Positions 36,487 through 46,051 of a stretch of 64,000 nucleotides of DNA are shown here, piece after piece. The DNA comes from Pseudarthrobacter defluvii. Lineage in GTDB: Bacteria > Actinomycetota > Actinomycetes > Actinomycetales > Micrococcaceae. The stretch's first letter is position 1. Each line of letters starts with the position of its first letter. The stretch spans positions 2,480,001 to 2,544,000 of the forward strand of contig NZ_CP066362.1 in the NCBI RefSeq assembly GCF_030323865.1. The letters run 5' to 3'. A program made the translations under genes and the position numbers. Under the pieces are notes generated by a model that made no database searches, had not been told where the DNA came from, and worked only from the letters and a program-made list of their open reading frames with translations.

Positions 36487-36650
36487 GGGGAAACCTTACG
36501 TGTGGGAGTCAGGTGGTTGCTGGCGGACTGGCCACGGCAACCCGAGCAGTATTCCAGCCAAGGCTGTGCGTTTGCTGGACATCAGCTGTTGACGGTGCGC
36601 CAGAGCCAGGGGTTGACCGGCGCCCGTGCGGAGGACGGTACATTGACAGC
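36487..36650. promoter_or_regulatory. Divergent leaderless promoters, aquaporin / ADP-ribosylglycohydrolase
   Basis: TAAGGT (minus, 36493-36498) and TACATT (plus, 36639-36644) each lie 6 nt before their start codons. For the plus promoter TTGACC at 36613-36618 is a candidate -35 with a long 20-nt spacer. Confidence 0.5.
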
Positions 36651-37736
36651 ATGAGCACTGACCCCGGCATTCCCGCGCCCACCCTCAAGTCCCGGATCCA
36701 CGGCTGCCTGTTGGGCGGAGCGCTGGGAGATGCGCTGGGCTACGCGGTGGAGTCTGATTCGATCGCCGAAATCCGGGAACGCTTCGGTGCCCAGGGCCTG
36801 ACCGGGCTTGGGGACCTGTCCGGCCCCCGCCACTTTTCCGATGACACCCAACTGACCCTGTATACCGTTGACGGCCTGGTGGAGGCACTGGAATGGGCCA
36901 ACGCGGGAGTGGGCGCGGACGTAAACGCCTGCCTTTGGCTGGCCTACCTGCGCTGGCTGGCCACCCAGGGCGAGGACGCCGGGCCGTCCGCACCGGTACC
37001 CCAGCCCCGTTGGATCGACGGCAACGAGGTGCTCCGGCAGCGGCGGCACCCGGACAAGGACTGCATCAGCGGGCTGGCCACCGGCGAAATGGGAACCAGT
37101 ATCCGCCCCGTCAACCCCGGCGCAAAAGGCCCCGGTACGGTGATGCGGTCAGCCCCGTTTGGGCTGATTCCACATATCACGCCCGACGCCGTCTACAAGC
37201 TGAGTGCCGACGCCGCCGCCCTGACGCACGGGCATCCCGCGGCCCACCAAAGTGCCGGAATCTTCAGCCTTCTGATCCATCGGCTGGTGTCCGGGGAGGC
37301 GCTGCGGGACGCTGCGGCCGCAGTCGCTGCCCACGCCGGCACCCTTCCGGAGGCCGCGCCGGAACTGCCGGAGCGGCTGCAGGCCGCCATCCGCCTCGCG
37401 GAGACGCCGACTGTTGCCCCGGAGGAACTGGTGCAGGCACTGGGCGAAGGATGGCTGGCGGAGGAGGCCCTCGCCGTCGCGCTTTACGCCGTGCTTGCCA
37501 CGGTTCCGGCCGGCGCTGCGGACGCGCAGCCGGACAAGCATTTCCGGGACGCCTTGGCGGTGGCCGTGAACCACAGCGGCGGCAGCGATACGCCAGGCTC
37601 GCTGGCGGGAAACATCCTGGGCGCCCTGTACGGGGAGGACTGCCTGCCCGCGGAATGGGTTGAGGTCCTCGAAGCTCCGGAGGTCATCCGGGGCATGGCA
37701 GATCAGCTGGTGAAGGTTACGACCGGCGAAGGCTGA
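36651..37736 (+). CDS. ADP-ribosylglycohydrolase family protein
   Basis: 361 residues. GCLLGGALGDALGYAVES, HFSDDTQLTLYTVDGL and the late GGSDTPGSLAGNILGALYG provide the two-metal site typical of DraG/ARH3-like hydrolases, which remove ADP-ribose from proteins or other carriers. The natural target is unknown. ATG at 36651 is set by the leaderless promoter. The 3' end overlaps the convergent DUF4395 gene by 20 nt. Confidence 0.92.
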   Translation: MSTDPGIPAPTLKSRIHGCLLGGALGDALGYAVESDSIAEIRERFGAQGLTGLGDLSGPRHFSDDTQLTLYTVDGLVEALEWANAGVGADVNACLWLAYLRWLATQGEDAGPSAPVPQPRWIDGNEVLRQRRHPDKDCISGLATGEMGTSIRPVNPGAKGPGTVMRSAPFGLIPHITPDAVYKLSADAAALTHGHPAAHQSAGIFSLLIHRLVSGEALRDAAAAVAAHAGTLPEAAPELPERLQAAIRLAETPTVAPEELVQALGEGWLAEEALAVALYAVLATVPAGAADAQPDKHFRDALAVAVNHSGGSDTPGSLAGNILGALYGEDCLPAEWVEVLEAPEVIRGMADQLVKVTTGEG

Positions 37737-38196
37737 TGTTGTTGCAGGCCTCGCAGACGTCCTCCGGGATCAGTCCACGGCGCTGCAGGAACCCGAAGAT
37801 GGTGCAGCCCAGGCAGAATCCTGCGAAGGCCTCCAGTGACGCCGCGACCACCAGGACGCCCAGGAGCGTCCAGGCCGCCGGTGCCGCGCCTGCAGCGAAC
37901 AGGAGCAGCGCTGCGGTGGACACTGCTGCGCCGATCCCCTGTGCAAAGCGCTTGGGCGGCCCGGAAACAAGCCGCACCTTTCCCAGCCGGGGAGTGATGA
38001 CCTTCACCGAGAGCAGCGCCAGGGGCGAAATCCGCGGGCCGAAAAGCAGCCGGAGCCAGAACCCGACGGCAATGGCCAGCAGCCCCCACCCGGAACCTGC
38101 CACGGCGGTGACGACGGCGAGCAGCACCACGAGCGCGGCGGTGACACGGGCAGCGTACTCATTGACGGGATTGGGAAACGCGAACAGGGAGGACAT
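37717..38196 (-). CDS. DUF4395 integral membrane protein
   Basis: 159 residues with about four hydrophobic helices. The N-terminal FPNPVNEYAARVTAALVVLL, the internal GPPKRFAQGIGA and the C-terminal GFCLGCTIFGFLQRRGLIPEDVCEACNN are DUF4395 features. Conserved cysteines (FCLGC and VCEAC) and the frequent neighbourhood of rhodanese/thioredoxin genes in other genomes suggest a thiol-redox role, not shown here. TACTCT lies 6 nt before the ATG (leaderless). Confidence 0.88.
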   Translation of the reverse strand: MSSLFAFPNPVNEYAARVTAALVVLLAVVTAVAGSGWGLLAIAVGFWLRLLFGPRISPLALLSVKVITPRLGKVRLVSGPPKRFAQGIGAAVSTAALLLFAAGAAPAAWTLLGVLVVAASLEAFAGFCLGCTIFGFLQRRGLIPEDVCEACNNISLRRS

Positions 38197-38304
38197 GACG
38201 CAAGAGTAGGAGGCTGCCGTCAGGCGGCCAAGCTTTGTTGCGCCGGATTACCGTGGGCGCCCCGGCCCATGCCGGGTCAGGGCGAACCGGTCAGTGCATG
38301 GGGC

Positions 38305-39366
38305 TCAGGCGCTGACCGCAGGTGCCAGTGCACCGTTCCAGCTATCCGCACCCGCAGCCTGCGGACTTCCGGGGACGTCCCCGCCCACCATCTGCAGGAA
38401 CTCGCCCTCGGACAGCACCTCGATGGCCTGTCCCCGCTCGTGCAGTTCCAGGACGCGGCGCGCCTTTCCGGTGAGCCTGCCCGAGCGCAGGTCGGAGGCA
38501 ACAAACCCGTCCCCCACCACCAGGACCGTGGTGCGGGCCGTGACCCGGCTTTCCGTCCGGGCGCCGCACCGGGCCGAGCGGAGCTTCGCCTCCGGGCGGT
38601 CGATGGAAAGTTGCCCGGTGAACACAACTGTCTGGGCGTACAGCGGGTGGCTGGCTTCGGCGTCCGCATTGGGCTCGGGGTTGGCCCCTTCCTCGGGCCA
38701 GCCGGACTCGAACCGTCGGACCAGCGCGGCGCCGTTGCCCGAAGCGCCGGCGACCGCCGCGAGGGTGGGCTTGGACAGCCCGCCCCTGGCGGGATCGAAG
38801 GCGTGCTGGCGCGGTACGGCCAGGCCCAGCGAAAGATAGAGCTCGGCGATGCTGTTGGCACCGTTGCGGGCGGCGATGTCAATGAGGATGCCGGCGCAGG
38901 CACGGGCATCCTCCGTGGCGTCGTGATGGTTCACCAGCGGGACGCCTGCTTCCTCGGCGGCAAACGGGAGCGAGTTGGAGACCAGTGAGTAGCAGCGCCG
39001 GGACAGCATGACGGTGCAGACATAGTCATAGGCGGGGCCGGGCAGGCCGGATACTTCCAGTGCCGAGCGGATCACGCCCAGGTCGAACGCGGCGTTATGG
39101 GCCGCCAGTACGTCGTCTCCGATGAAGGCACCAATTTCAGGGAACAGCTCACCGAAGCGGGGCATGCCGGCAACGTCGGCTGGAGTGATCCCGTGGATCC
39201 TGACATTGTGGTGGTCGAAGTGGTCGTACCCGGACGGTGGACGCATCAGCCAGGAGGCCTCTTCGACGATCCTGCCGCCCCTGACCTTCGTCAGCCCCAC
39301 GGAGCACGGGGAGCCGCGGAAGCCGTTGGCCGTTTCGAAGTCGATCGCCGTAAAGTCCAAACCCAC
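38305..39366 (-). CDS. DEDDh 3'-5' exonuclease with C-terminal BRCT domain
   Basis: 353 residues. The exonuclease domain resembles the epsilon proofreading subunit: TAIDFETANG (D9, E11), AHNAAFDLGVI and HHDATEDARACA supply the acidic and histidine residues. The C-terminal part, YAQTVVFTGQLSIDRPEAK then TTVLVVGDG, is a BRCT module like that of NAD-dependent DNA ligase. A role in DNA repair or turnover is likely. The GTG at 39366 has TAAGGT 7 nt upstream (complement of 39374-39379); an open frame continues to 39744 but would run through the dedA start region. Confidence 0.9.
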   Translation of the reverse strand: MGLDFTAIDFETANGFRGSPCSVGLTKVRGGRIVEEASWLMRPPSGYDHFDHHNVRIHGITPADVAGMPRFGELFPEIGAFIGDDVLAAHNAAFDLGVIRSALEVSGLPGPAYDYVCTVMLSRRCYSLVSNSLPFAAEEAGVPLVNHHDATEDARACAGILIDIAARNGANSIAELYLSLGLAVPRQHAFDPARGGLSKPTLAAVAGASGNGAALVRRFESGWPEEGANPEPNADAEASHPLYAQTVVFTGQLSIDRPEAKLRSARCGARTESRVTARTTVLVVGDGFVASDLRSGRLTGKARRVLELHERGQAIEVLSEGEFLQMVGGDVPGSPQAAGADSWNGALAPAVSA

Positions 39367-39433
39367 GGCCCCTACCTTACCGCCGCGGATGTCCCACCCG
39401 GGGAGGGACAGGCCCGTCAAGTACCCTTGAGGG
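39367..39433. promoter_or_regulatory. Divergent leaderless promoters, exonuclease / dedA
   Basis: Only 67 bp separate the two start codons. TAAGGT (minus, 39374-39379) is 7 nt and TACCCT (plus, 39422-39427) is 6 nt from its GTG. The two -10 boxes lie 42 bp apart, so their -35 regions overlap or abut. Confidence 0.5.
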
Positions 39434-40243
39434 GTGAACTTTCCTGTGATGAATGACCTCGCGGTGTCCATGCTGGCCGGCGCGGGACCGGTCCAGCCAA
39501 GAATGGCTTCCTTCCTGCCCGATTGGCTGAACCCCCAGGTCTTCCTGGCCGATCCGGCGCTCGCCCCCTGGGTGGTCCTGCTGGTGTGCGGAATCATCTT
39601 CGCCGAGACAGGCCTGCTGGTGGGATTCTTCCTGCCGGGCGACTCCATGCTGTTCACCGCCGGCCTGCTGGTGGCCACGGACACCATCAAGTTCAACATC
39701 TGGCTCCTGGCCCTGCTGATCGTGGTCTCGGCGATCATCGGCAACCAGACCGGCTACCTCATCGGGTCCAAGGCGGGGCCCGCCATCTTCAACAAGCCCA
39801 ACTCCAAGCTGTTCAAGCGGGAGAATGTGGAGAACGCCCACGCATTCTTTGAAAAGCACGGCGGCAAGGCCCTGATCCTGGCCCGCTTCGTGCCCATCAT
39901 CCGCACGTTCGTTCCCGTCATTGTCGGCGTTGCACAGATGAGCAGGCGGAAGTTCTTCCTGTACAACGTCATCGGCGCCGTGCTCTGGGGCGGCGGTGTC
40001 ACGCTGCTCGGCTACCTGCTGGGCGACAAGGTGCCGTGGGTCCGCGACAACCTGGACATCATCTTCATTGCCATCGTGCTGGTCTCGGTGATTCCCATCG
40101 GCATCGAGGTCCTGCGCGGCCTGTCCGCCAAGCGCCAGGCACAGGCCTATGGCACCGACGCCGTGGACGAGTTCATTGAGGAGCACGGACCGGAAGAGGA
40201 CCAGAAGACGCCCCGCAACATCCACGGCAGCCGGCCGGAGTAG
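39434..40243 (+). CDS. DedA family membrane protein (VTT domain)
   Basis: 269 residues. FAETGLLVGFFLPGDSMLFTAGLLV, GNQTGYLIGSKAGPAIF, FEKHGGKALILARFVPIIRTFVPVIVG (in pieces) and the following GAVLWGGGVTLLGYLLG are classic DedA. The family includes undecaprenyl-phosphate flippases and is needed for membrane homeostasis. A hydrophilic C-terminus of about 45 residues ends the protein. The GTG at 39434 is supported by the -10 box; ATG at 39449 is an alternative. Confidence 0.93.
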   Translation: MNFPVMNDLAVSMLAGAGPVQPRMASFLPDWLNPQVFLADPALAPWVVLLVCGIIFAETGLLVGFFLPGDSMLFTAGLLVATDTIKFNIWLLALLIVVSAIIGNQTGYLIGSKAGPAIFNKPNSKLFKRENVENAHAFFEKHGGKALILARFVPIIRTFVPVIVGVAQMSRRKFFLYNVIGAVLWGGGVTLLGYLLGDKVPWVRDNLDIIFIAIVLVSVIPIGIEVLRGLSAKRQAQAYGTDAVDEFIEEHGPEEDQKTPRNIHGSRPE

Positions 40244-40268
40244 CAACGCTCCACCCTCCAGTGGCAGC

Positions 40269-40307
40269 AAAAAAGGTGCGCACCCCATGCGGGTGCGCAC
40301 CTTTTTT
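40269..40307. terminator. Bidirectional terminator between dedA and rdgB
   Basis: AAAAAAGGTGCGCACCC pairs with GGGTGCGCACCTTTTTT around CATGC. A runs and T runs on both sides allow it to stop both convergent transcripts. Confidence 0.92.
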
Positions 40308-40313
40308 ATTCTC

Positions 40314-40961
40314 CTAGCCCGCCGCTTCCAGGGCTGCCACGATCGACGGCAGCAGGGCCCGGAACGCCTTGCCGCGGTGGCTGATGGCGTTCTTTTCCTC
40401 CGCGGACAGCTCGGCGCAGCTGCGGTCCTCCCCGGCCGGCTGCAGCACCGGATCGTAGCCGAATCCGCCGGCTCCCCGCGGTTCGCGCAGGAGGATCCCC
40501 TCAAGCTGCCCGTACTCCACCACTTCCCTGCCCGGGCCGTCGCCATCGGCCGGCAGGGCGAGGGCGGCAGCGCACACGAACGCCGCCCCGCGGTGTTCGT
40601 CCGGGACATCGGACAGCTGGTTCAGCAGCAGTTCCAGGTTGGCGGCATCGTCTCCGTGCCGTCCGGCCCAGCGGGCAGAGAAGATACCCGGAGCACCGCC
40701 CATGACGTCCACGGCCAGCCCGGAGTCGTCGGCAATGGCCACCAGGCCGGTGGCACCGGCCACTGCCCGCGCCTTAAGCAGCGAGTTCTCGGCGAACGTC
40801 ACGCCGGTTTCGACGACGTCCGGCGCACCCGCCGCAGCGGCGTCCACCACCTGTGTATCGACGTCGAGCCCGGGCACCTGCCCGCGCAGCAGTTCGCGGA
40901 GCTCCCGGAGTTTGCCTTTGTTGTGCGTGGCGAGCACCAGCCGGGGCGCCGCGCCGCTCAC
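40314..40961 (-). CDS. rdgB: XTP/dITP pyrophosphatase (Ham1/RdgB)
   Basis: 215 residues. Hydrolyses non-canonical purine nucleotides (ITP, dITP, XTP) to keep them out of nucleic acids. [16 protein letters not shown] at the N-terminus, [23 protein letters not shown], and the late GFGYDPV and SHRGKAF are diagnostic. The GTG at 40961 overlaps the rph stop by 4 nt. Last gene of the murI-MBL-rph-rdgB set. Confidence 0.96.
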   Translation of the reverse strand: MSGAAPRLVLATHNKGKLRELRELLRGQVPGLDVDTQVVDAAAAGAPDVVETGVTFAENSLLKARAVAGATGLVAIADDSGLAVDVMGGAPGIFSARWAGRHGDDAANLELLLNQLSDVPDEHRGAAFVCAAALALPADGDGPGREVVEYGQLEGILLREPRGAGGFGYDPVLQPAGEDRSCAELSAEEKNAISHRGKAFRALLPSIVAALEAAG

Positions 40962-41716
40962 AGGGTGTCCGCCAGGGTCTCGCGCTGGATGGCGGCCAGC
41001 TGGGCCGTTCCCAGCAGCGCCAGGTCCAGCAGCTGGTTCAGCTCGTCCCGGTCGAACGGGGCACCCTCTGCGGTTCCCTGCACCTCAACGAACTTGCCCG
41101 AGCCCGTGACCACCACGTTCATGTCGGTTTCGGCCCGGACGTCCTCCACGTACGGCAGGTCCAGCATGGGGACGCCGTCGATGATGCCCACGGACACGGC
41201 CGCGATGGTATCGATGAGCGGCTGGGCATTCCGGGCAATGAGCTTGTTGTCGCGGGCAAACCGGATGGAATCGGCCAGGGCTACATACGCGCCGGTAATG
41301 GCTGCGGTGCGCGTGCCGCCGTCGGCCTGGAGGACGTCGCAGTCCAGCACGATGGTGTTCTCGCCCAGGGCCTTGGTGTCGATGATGGAGCGCAGCGAGC
41401 GTCCGATCAGCCGCGAGATCTCGTGGGTGCGGCCGCCGATCTTGCCCTTGACGGACTCGCGGTCCGAACGGGTGTTGGTGGCGCGGGGCAGCATGGCGTA
41501 CTCCGCCGTGACCCAGCCGCGGCCCTCGCCTTTGAGCCAGCGCGGAACGCCGGCCGTCAGCGAGGCTGTGCACAGCACCCTGGTGTTGCCGAACTCGATC
41601 AGTGCGGATCCTTCAGCCTGGTTGGACCATCCGCGGGTGATGCTGATGGGCCGGAGCTGGTCGGGGGCACGGCCGTCGGCGCGCACAATGGGCACTGCAG
41701 TTGCTTCAGATGTCAT
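40958..41716 (-). CDS. rph: Ribonuclease PH
   Basis: 252 residues. Phosphorolytic 3'-5' exoribonuclease that trims tRNA 3' ends. [19 protein letters not shown], the signature [19 protein letters not shown], and [21 protein letters not shown] are family motifs. TAAGCT (complement of 41723-41728) lies 6 nt before the ATG, so rph-rdgB has its own leaderless promoter downstream of the MBL gene, 85 nt away. Confidence 0.97.
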   Translation of the reverse strand: MTSEATAVPIVRADGRAPDQLRPISITRGWSNQAEGSALIEFGNTRVLCTASLTAGVPRWLKGEGRGWVTAEYAMLPRATNTRSDRESVKGKIGGRTHEISRLIGRSLRSIIDTKALGENTIVLDCDVLQADGGTRTAAITGAYVALADSIRFARDNKLIARNAQPLIDTIAAVSVGIIDGVPMLDLPYVEDVRAETDMNVVVTGSGKFVEVQGTAEGAPFDRDELNQLLDLALLGTAQLAAIQRETLADTL

Positions 41717-41801
41717 GGCTTTAGCTTATCGAGTGCCGGTGCGGCCGGTGGCGGTGCAGTGGGTGCCGGCAAGGACAACGCCGCACAGCAACGCAGGCCG
41801 G

Positions 41802-42599
41802 CTAGATGGTGTAGTGCACGCCTGCCACCGCCACGGCAACGTCGCCCGGGAACACCGGGCGGGCTTCGGCCATGACGGTGGTCTGGGAGGTCCACACCGG
41901 GATGTGGGTCAGCAGGAGCCGCCGTGCACCGGCAGCTGCTGCCGCTTCCCCGGCCCGTTTGCCCGTGAGGTGGACGTCGTTGATGCCGTCATCCCGGCCT
42001 TCTTCGAAGGCTGCCTCGCACAGGAACAGGTCCGCGTCCTTGGCAGCTTCCTCGAGGCCGGCGCAGGAATCGGTATCACCGGAATAGGTCAGGACGCGGG
42101 ATACCGGGGCGCCGTCCTTGCCCGGTTCCACCACTTCCACCCGGAGGGCGTAGGCCTCCTCGATGGGATGGTTCACGGTGAACGGGGTGACGGTGAAGGG
42201 GCCCACAGTCACCGGCTTGCGTTCGGCCCAGTTGGTGAAGTCGAACTCCTCATGCATGCCCGGGTCCAGGTCCAGCCCGTAGGCGGTGGCCATGCGGTCC
42301 GCCGTGGCGGCGGGGCCCCACACGGGAATCCGGCCGCGGCCCCAGCCTCCGGGCTTCCAGCGGATGGCCACGTGCAGGCCGCACAGGTCCATGCAGTGGT
42401 CCGGGTGCAGGTGGGTGAGGAAGATCGCGTCGATATCCTCCAGGTCCGTGTACCGCTGGATGGCCCCCAAGGCACCGCTGCCGAGGTCCATCACCACCTT
42501 CCAGGTCCGCTCGCCGTCAGTGGCGGTCAGGAGGTAGCACGACGCCGGCGAGCCGGGCCCGGGGAACGAGCCCGTGCACCCCACGATGGTCAGCTTCAC
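41802..42599 (-). CDS. MBL-fold hydrolase, cyclic-nucleotide phosphodiesterase-like (Rv1339 type)
   Basis: 265 residues of the RNase Z-like metallo-beta-lactamase fold: [18 protein letters not shown], metal site [11 protein letters not shown] (H63, H65, D67, H68), TYSGDTDSC and [13 protein letters not shown]. The syntenic protein in Mycobacterium tuberculosis (Rv1339, between murI and rph) has been reported as an atypical cAMP phosphodiesterase, so a role in lowering cAMP is a reasonable inference. GTG overlaps the murI stop by 4 nt. Confidence 0.88.
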   Translation of the reverse strand: MKLTIVGCTGSFPGPGSPASCYLLTATDGERTWKVVMDLGSGALGAIQRYTDLEDIDAIFLTHLHPDHCMDLCGLHVAIRWKPGGWGRGRIPVWGPAATADRMATAYGLDLDPGMHEEFDFTNWAERKPVTVGPFTVTPFTVNHPIEEAYALRVEVVEPGKDGAPVSRVLTYSGDTDSCAGLEEAAKDADLFLCEAAFEEGRDDGINDVHLTGKRAGEAAAAAGARRLLLTHIPVWTSQTTVMAEARPVFPGDVAVAVAGVHYTI

Positions 42600-43627
42600 T
42601 GGGCGGAACCCCCACCGCGGCGCGCCCCGGCGAACCCGCCGCCCACGAAGTTGGAGATCCTGGGGCGGTTGCGTGCGCTTTGCGCGGCGGCGATCATCTC
42701 AGGAGTAATGCGCGCCAGGCTCCCTGTGGGGTACTGGGCGGCCACATGGTCCACGTGCCGGACCGAGAGTACTTCCGGGCCCAGGAACCGCCGGGCGAGC
42801 GCCTCGAACTGCCCGGCGTCGCCGGTGGCTACGAAGTGGTGCTCGGGCGGGGCCTCGGAGATCCGCTGCAAATTGTGGGTGGCGAGGGCCCGGTAGACGT
42901 CTTTGGCGGTCTCTTCAGCGCTGGACACCAGCGTGACGTCGGCGCCCATGACGTAGGAGATGACGCCTGTCAGCAGCGGGTAGTGGGTGCAGCCCAGCAC
43001 CACGGTGTCCACGCCGGCTGCCTTGAGCGGGGCAAGGTATTCCTCCGCGACGGCCAGCAGGCCGGGACCGGTGGTGATGCCGGCCTCCACGTAGCTGACG
43101 AACTCGGGACAGGCCGCGGAGGTGATCTCCAGGTCCGGTGCCGCGGCAAAGGTGTCGTCATAGGCGCGCGAACCAATGGTTGCGGAGGTCCCAATCACGC
43201 CGACCTTCCCACTGCGGGTGGCGGCAACGGCGCGCCGCACCGCGGGCTGGATGACCTCGATGACCGGGATGCCGTACTTGGCGGTGTACCGCTCACGGGC
43301 GTCCCGCAGGACAGCGGCCGACGCCGAATTGCAGGCGATGGTGAGCAGCTTGACGCCGGAGTCCACCAGTTCGTCCATTACGCCCAGGGCGTTGGCCCGC
43401 ACCTCCGCGATGGGCAGCGGCCCGTAGGGGCCGTGCGCGGTGTCCCCCACATAGAGGATGGACTCGTTGGGCAGTTGGTCGATGATGGACCGGGCCACGG
43501 TGAGGCCGCCAACGCCGGAGTCGAAGACGCCGATGGGCCGGGCTTCAGGGGCGGCGTCCGGCAGGTCGCTTGCGGCGGCCGCGGGCTCTGTTTCCGCCGG
43601 TGGTTCCGCGCTCGAGGCTGTTGTCAT
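42596..43627 (-). CDS. murI: Glutamate racemase
   Basis: 343 residues. Provides D-glutamate for peptidoglycan. [15 protein letters not shown] (D36), the first catalytic cysteine in TIACNSASA (C99) and the second in GCTHYPLL (C213) are intact. An N-terminal extension of about 30 Ala/Pro/Glu residues is not conserved in the family. ATG at 43627 is preferred: TATCCT (complement of 43637-43642) lies 9 nt upstream, leaving at most a few leader bases. The 43628-43732 gap holds this promoter. Confidence 0.95.
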   Translation of the reverse strand: MTTASSAEPPAETEPAAAASDLPDAAPEARPIGVFDSGVGGLTVARSIIDQLPNESILYVGDTAHGPYGPLPIAEVRANALGVMDELVDSGVKLLTIACNSASAAVLRDARERYTAKYGIPVIEVIQPAVRRAVAATRSGKVGVIGTSATIGSRAYDDTFAAAPDLEITSAACPEFVSYVEAGITTGPGLLAVAEEYLAPLKAAGVDTVVLGCTHYPLLTGVISYVMGADVTLVSSAEETAKDVYRALATHNLQRISEAPPEHHFVATGDAGQFEALARRFLGPEVLSVRHVDHVAAQYPTGSLARITPEMIAAAQSARNRPRISNFVGGGFAGARRGGGSAQ

Positions 43628-43732
43628 GGTTATTCGAGGATAGGTGGTCCCGGAAGCGTCAGTCATCATCTTGTGTCCGGCGACTCGTGTCTGCTGTATC
43701 ACAGCGGACGGCCTCCCCCTGGCCGCCGTGGC

Positions 43733-44299
43733 TCACCGGCGGGATTCCATGGACTGCAGCATGGCCTGGACCAGGGACTCCTGCAGCCAGGTGGTGAAGT
43801 TGTACACCAGCGCCAGGTAGCTCTCCACGTCCTCGGCCTGGGACCAGTCCTGCATGCGGTGGACATGCTCGGCGTCGGCTTCGTCCCTGATGTCCAGCCG
43901 CTCTGCCAGCACAAGGCGCACATCGTTCAGCGCCATGGACCAGTGCTTTGCGCCCTCGGGCGTCAGCACGATCTCGTCCTTGTCCAGGTCCAGCGCCGCC
44001 GCACGCAGCGCGCCGATCTTTGTTTCCCGCAGTGAACGCTCGGTGAGCTGGCGGAACTCAAGGGACGCGCCGCCGTCGTCCTTGGCCACGTTGGGCAGCA
44101 GCCGCTTAACGGCACGGTCCGTTGGCTCGGCCACGTCCATGTCGAGTCCAATCAGCGCCGCAAGCGGGTCCTGCCCGGCGCGGTCCTCCGGCTGGAGCAT
44201 GGAAATGACATCGTCAATCAGGCTGCGCAGCAGGTCCCGTTCGGCCGGTTCCAGGAAGCCGGTGATGCCTTTGAGTCCGTATTTGAATGCCTTAGCCAC
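43733..44299 (-). CDS. DUF2017 protein
   Basis: 188 residues: AKAFKYGLKGITGFLEPAE, then RDLLRSLIDDVISML, then DWSQAEDVESYLALVYNFTTWLQ in pieces; a largely alpha-helical cytoplasmic protein conserved next to clpS in Actinobacteria (Rv1332 in M. tuberculosis). Function unknown. GTG at 44299 overlaps the end of clpS by 8 nt, indicating coupled synthesis and perhaps a link to ClpS-mediated proteolysis. Confidence 0.88.
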   Translation of the reverse strand: MAKAFKYGLKGITGFLEPAERDLLRSLIDDVISMLQPEDRAGQDPLAALIGLDMDVAEPTDRAVKRLLPNVAKDDGGASLEFRQLTERSLRETKIGALRAAALDLDKDEIVLTPEGAKHWSMALNDVRLVLAERLDIRDEADAEHVHRMQDWSQAEDVESYLALVYNFTTWLQESLVQAMLQSMESRR

Positions 44300-44675
44300 G
44301 CTTCCCCTTACCCTGGCCCGGACCGCCGGACTTGCCCGAATTGCCGCCGGGGCCGCCGCTGGCCTTCTCCACCGTGGCCCAGAGCCCAAAACCGTGCATG
44401 GCCACGGCGTGGCGCTCCACCTGTTCCTTGCTGCCCGACGCGACGATGGACCGGCCCTTCTTGTGGACCTCCATCATCAGCTTGTTCGCCTTGGTCTCCG
44501 AGTAGCCAAAGTAGCTTTGGAACACGTAACTGACGTAGCTCATGAGATTGACGGGATCGTTCCAGATCACCAGGTTCCAGGGGATGTCCGGCGCGGTCAG
44601 GGAGTCGGTGGACTCTGCTGTGCCGGTCCGGATGCCCTCCTGTGTATCAGGGCCGGGCGCAACGCTTATGGTCAT
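44292..44675 (-). CDS. clpS: ATP-dependent Clp protease adaptor ClpS
   Basis: 127 residues. Delivers N-degron substrates to the ClpA/ClpC unfoldase. Core motifs WNLVIWNDPVNLMSYVSYVF, SETKANKLMMEVHKKGRSIV and ERHAVAMHGFGLWATVE are complete. A C-terminal tail of about 20 Gly/Lys/Ser residues is extra. TAGAAT (complement of 44682-44687) lies 6 nt before the ATG (leaderless). Confidence 0.95.
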   Translation of the reverse strand: MTISVAPGPDTQEGIRTGTAESTDSLTAPDIPWNLVIWNDPVNLMSYVSYVFQSYFGYSETKANKLMMEVHKKGRSIVASGSKEQVERHAVAMHGFGLWATVEKASGGPGGNSGKSGGPGQGKGKRG

Positions 44676-44713
44676 CTGTCCATTCTATGGGGCTGGCTAC
44701 TAGAGTGACTGTC
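44676..44713. promoter_or_regulatory. 38-bp shared divergent promoter, clpS / pncB
   Basis: Both starts are leaderless: TAGAAT on the minus strand (44682-44687, 6 nt from ATG) and TAGAGT on the plus strand (44701-44706, 7 nt from GTG). The -10 boxes are 13 bp apart, so each promoter's -35 region lies in or beyond the other's -10 and start. Simultaneous RNA polymerase binding at both looks impossible. Confidence 0.65.
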
Positions 44714-46042
44714 GTGAGCACCTCAGCCGGCTGGGACCATCCCCGCACGTCCTTTTACACCGACCACTACGAGCTGACCATGCTGCAGGCAGCCCTCCAT
44801 TCGGGGGCCGCGCACCGCAGGTCGGTTTTCGAGGCGTTCGCGCGGCGGCTGCCCGACGGACGGCGCTACGGCATCGTTGCCGGCACCGGACGGCTCCTGG
44901 AGGGCATTGCGAACTTCCGCTTCGGCGAGGCCGAACTGGAGTTCCTGGAGCGCACGCACGTGGTCAACCGCGAGACGCTCGAATACCTGGCCAGCTACAA
45001 ATTCTCCGGGGACATTTGGGGCTACGCCGAAGGCGACGCGTACTTCCCCAACTCCCCCATCCTGATCGTGGAGGCGTCGTTCGCGGAGGCCTGCATGCTG
45101 GAGACCTACCTGCTCTCGGTGCTCAACCACGACACCGCCATCGCCTCCGCCGCTTCGCGGATGGTGAGCGCGGCGGGCGGCCGGCCCTGCATTGAAATGG
45201 GCTCACGGCGCACCCATGAGGAAGCCGCCACAGCCTCGGCGCGGGCCGCCATCATCGCCGGCTTCGACAGCACCTCCAACCTCGAGGCGGGCATCCGCTA
45301 CGGCGTGAAGACCGTGGGCACCGCCGCCCACTCCTTCACCCTCCTGCACGACACGGAGCGGGAGGCCTTCGAGGCCCAGATTGCCTCGCTGGGCGAGGGC
45401 ACGTCCCTCCTGGTGGACACGTACGACGTCGAAAAGGCCGTCCGCACGGCCGTTGACCTGGCAGGGCCCCGGCTGGGCGCCGTCCGGCTGGACTCGGGCG
45501 ACCTGGTGGCCCAGGCACAGTGGGTGCGCCGGCTGCTGGACGACCTGGGCAACGAGCACACCAAGATCGTGGTCACCTCCGACCTGGACGAGTACGCCAT
45601 CGCGGCCCTGCAGTCAGCCCCTGTGGACTCCTATGGGGTGGGCACCTCGCTGGTGACCGGTTCCGGCGCCCCCACCGCCAGCATGGTCTACAAACTGGTC
45701 AGCCGCACGGACGATGACGGCAACTTCGTATCCGTGGCAAAGGCTGCCAAGAACAAGGCCAGCGTGGGCGGGCGCAAGTACGCGCTGCGGAAGCTGGACG
45801 AACGCGGCAGGGCCACCGCCGAGGTGGTGGGCGTGGGCCACCGGCCTGAGGACGACGGCAACGACCGCCCGCTGCTGCAGCAGTTCATGAAGAACGGCGA
45901 ACTGCTTCCGGGTTGGACCGGGCACGAGGGCGTGCTCCGCGCGCGGCAGCGCCATGCGGACTCCATGGCCGAACTGCCGCCCGTGGTCAACCGCTTGCAG
46001 CGCGGCGAGGCCGCAATTCCCACTCTCTACGAAGACAACTAA
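44714..46042 (+). CDS. pncB: Nicotinate phosphoribosyltransferase
   Basis: 442 residues. Converts nicotinate and PRPP (with ATP) to nicotinate mononucleotide, the salvage entry to NAD. FYTDHYELTMLQAALHSG, MGSRRTHEEAA, GTAAHSFTLLHD (autophosphorylated histidine region), VRLDSGDL, VTSDLDEY and YGVGTSLVTG are all typical. The GTG at 44714 is fixed by the leaderless promoter. It is followed after 9 nt by pncA. Confidence 0.97.
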   Translation: MSTSAGWDHPRTSFYTDHYELTMLQAALHSGAAHRRSVFEAFARRLPDGRRYGIVAGTGRLLEGIANFRFGEAELEFLERTHVVNRETLEYLASYKFSGDIWGYAEGDAYFPNSPILIVEASFAEACMLETYLLSVLNHDTAIASAASRMVSAAGGRPCIEMGSRRTHEEAATASARAAIIAGFDSTSNLEAGIRYGVKTVGTAAHSFTLLHDTEREAFEAQIASLGEGTSLLVDTYDVEKAVRTAVDLAGPRLGAVRLDSGDLVAQAQWVRRLLDDLGNEHTKIVVTSDLDEYAIAALQSAPVDSYGVGTSLVTGSGAPTASMVYKLVSRTDDDGNFVSVAKAAKNKASVGGRKYALRKLDERGRATAEVVGVGHRPEDDGNDRPLLQQFMKNGELLPGWTGHEGVLRARQRHADSMAELPPVVNRLQRGEAAIPTLYEDN

Positions 46043-46051
46043 GGAGCACTG

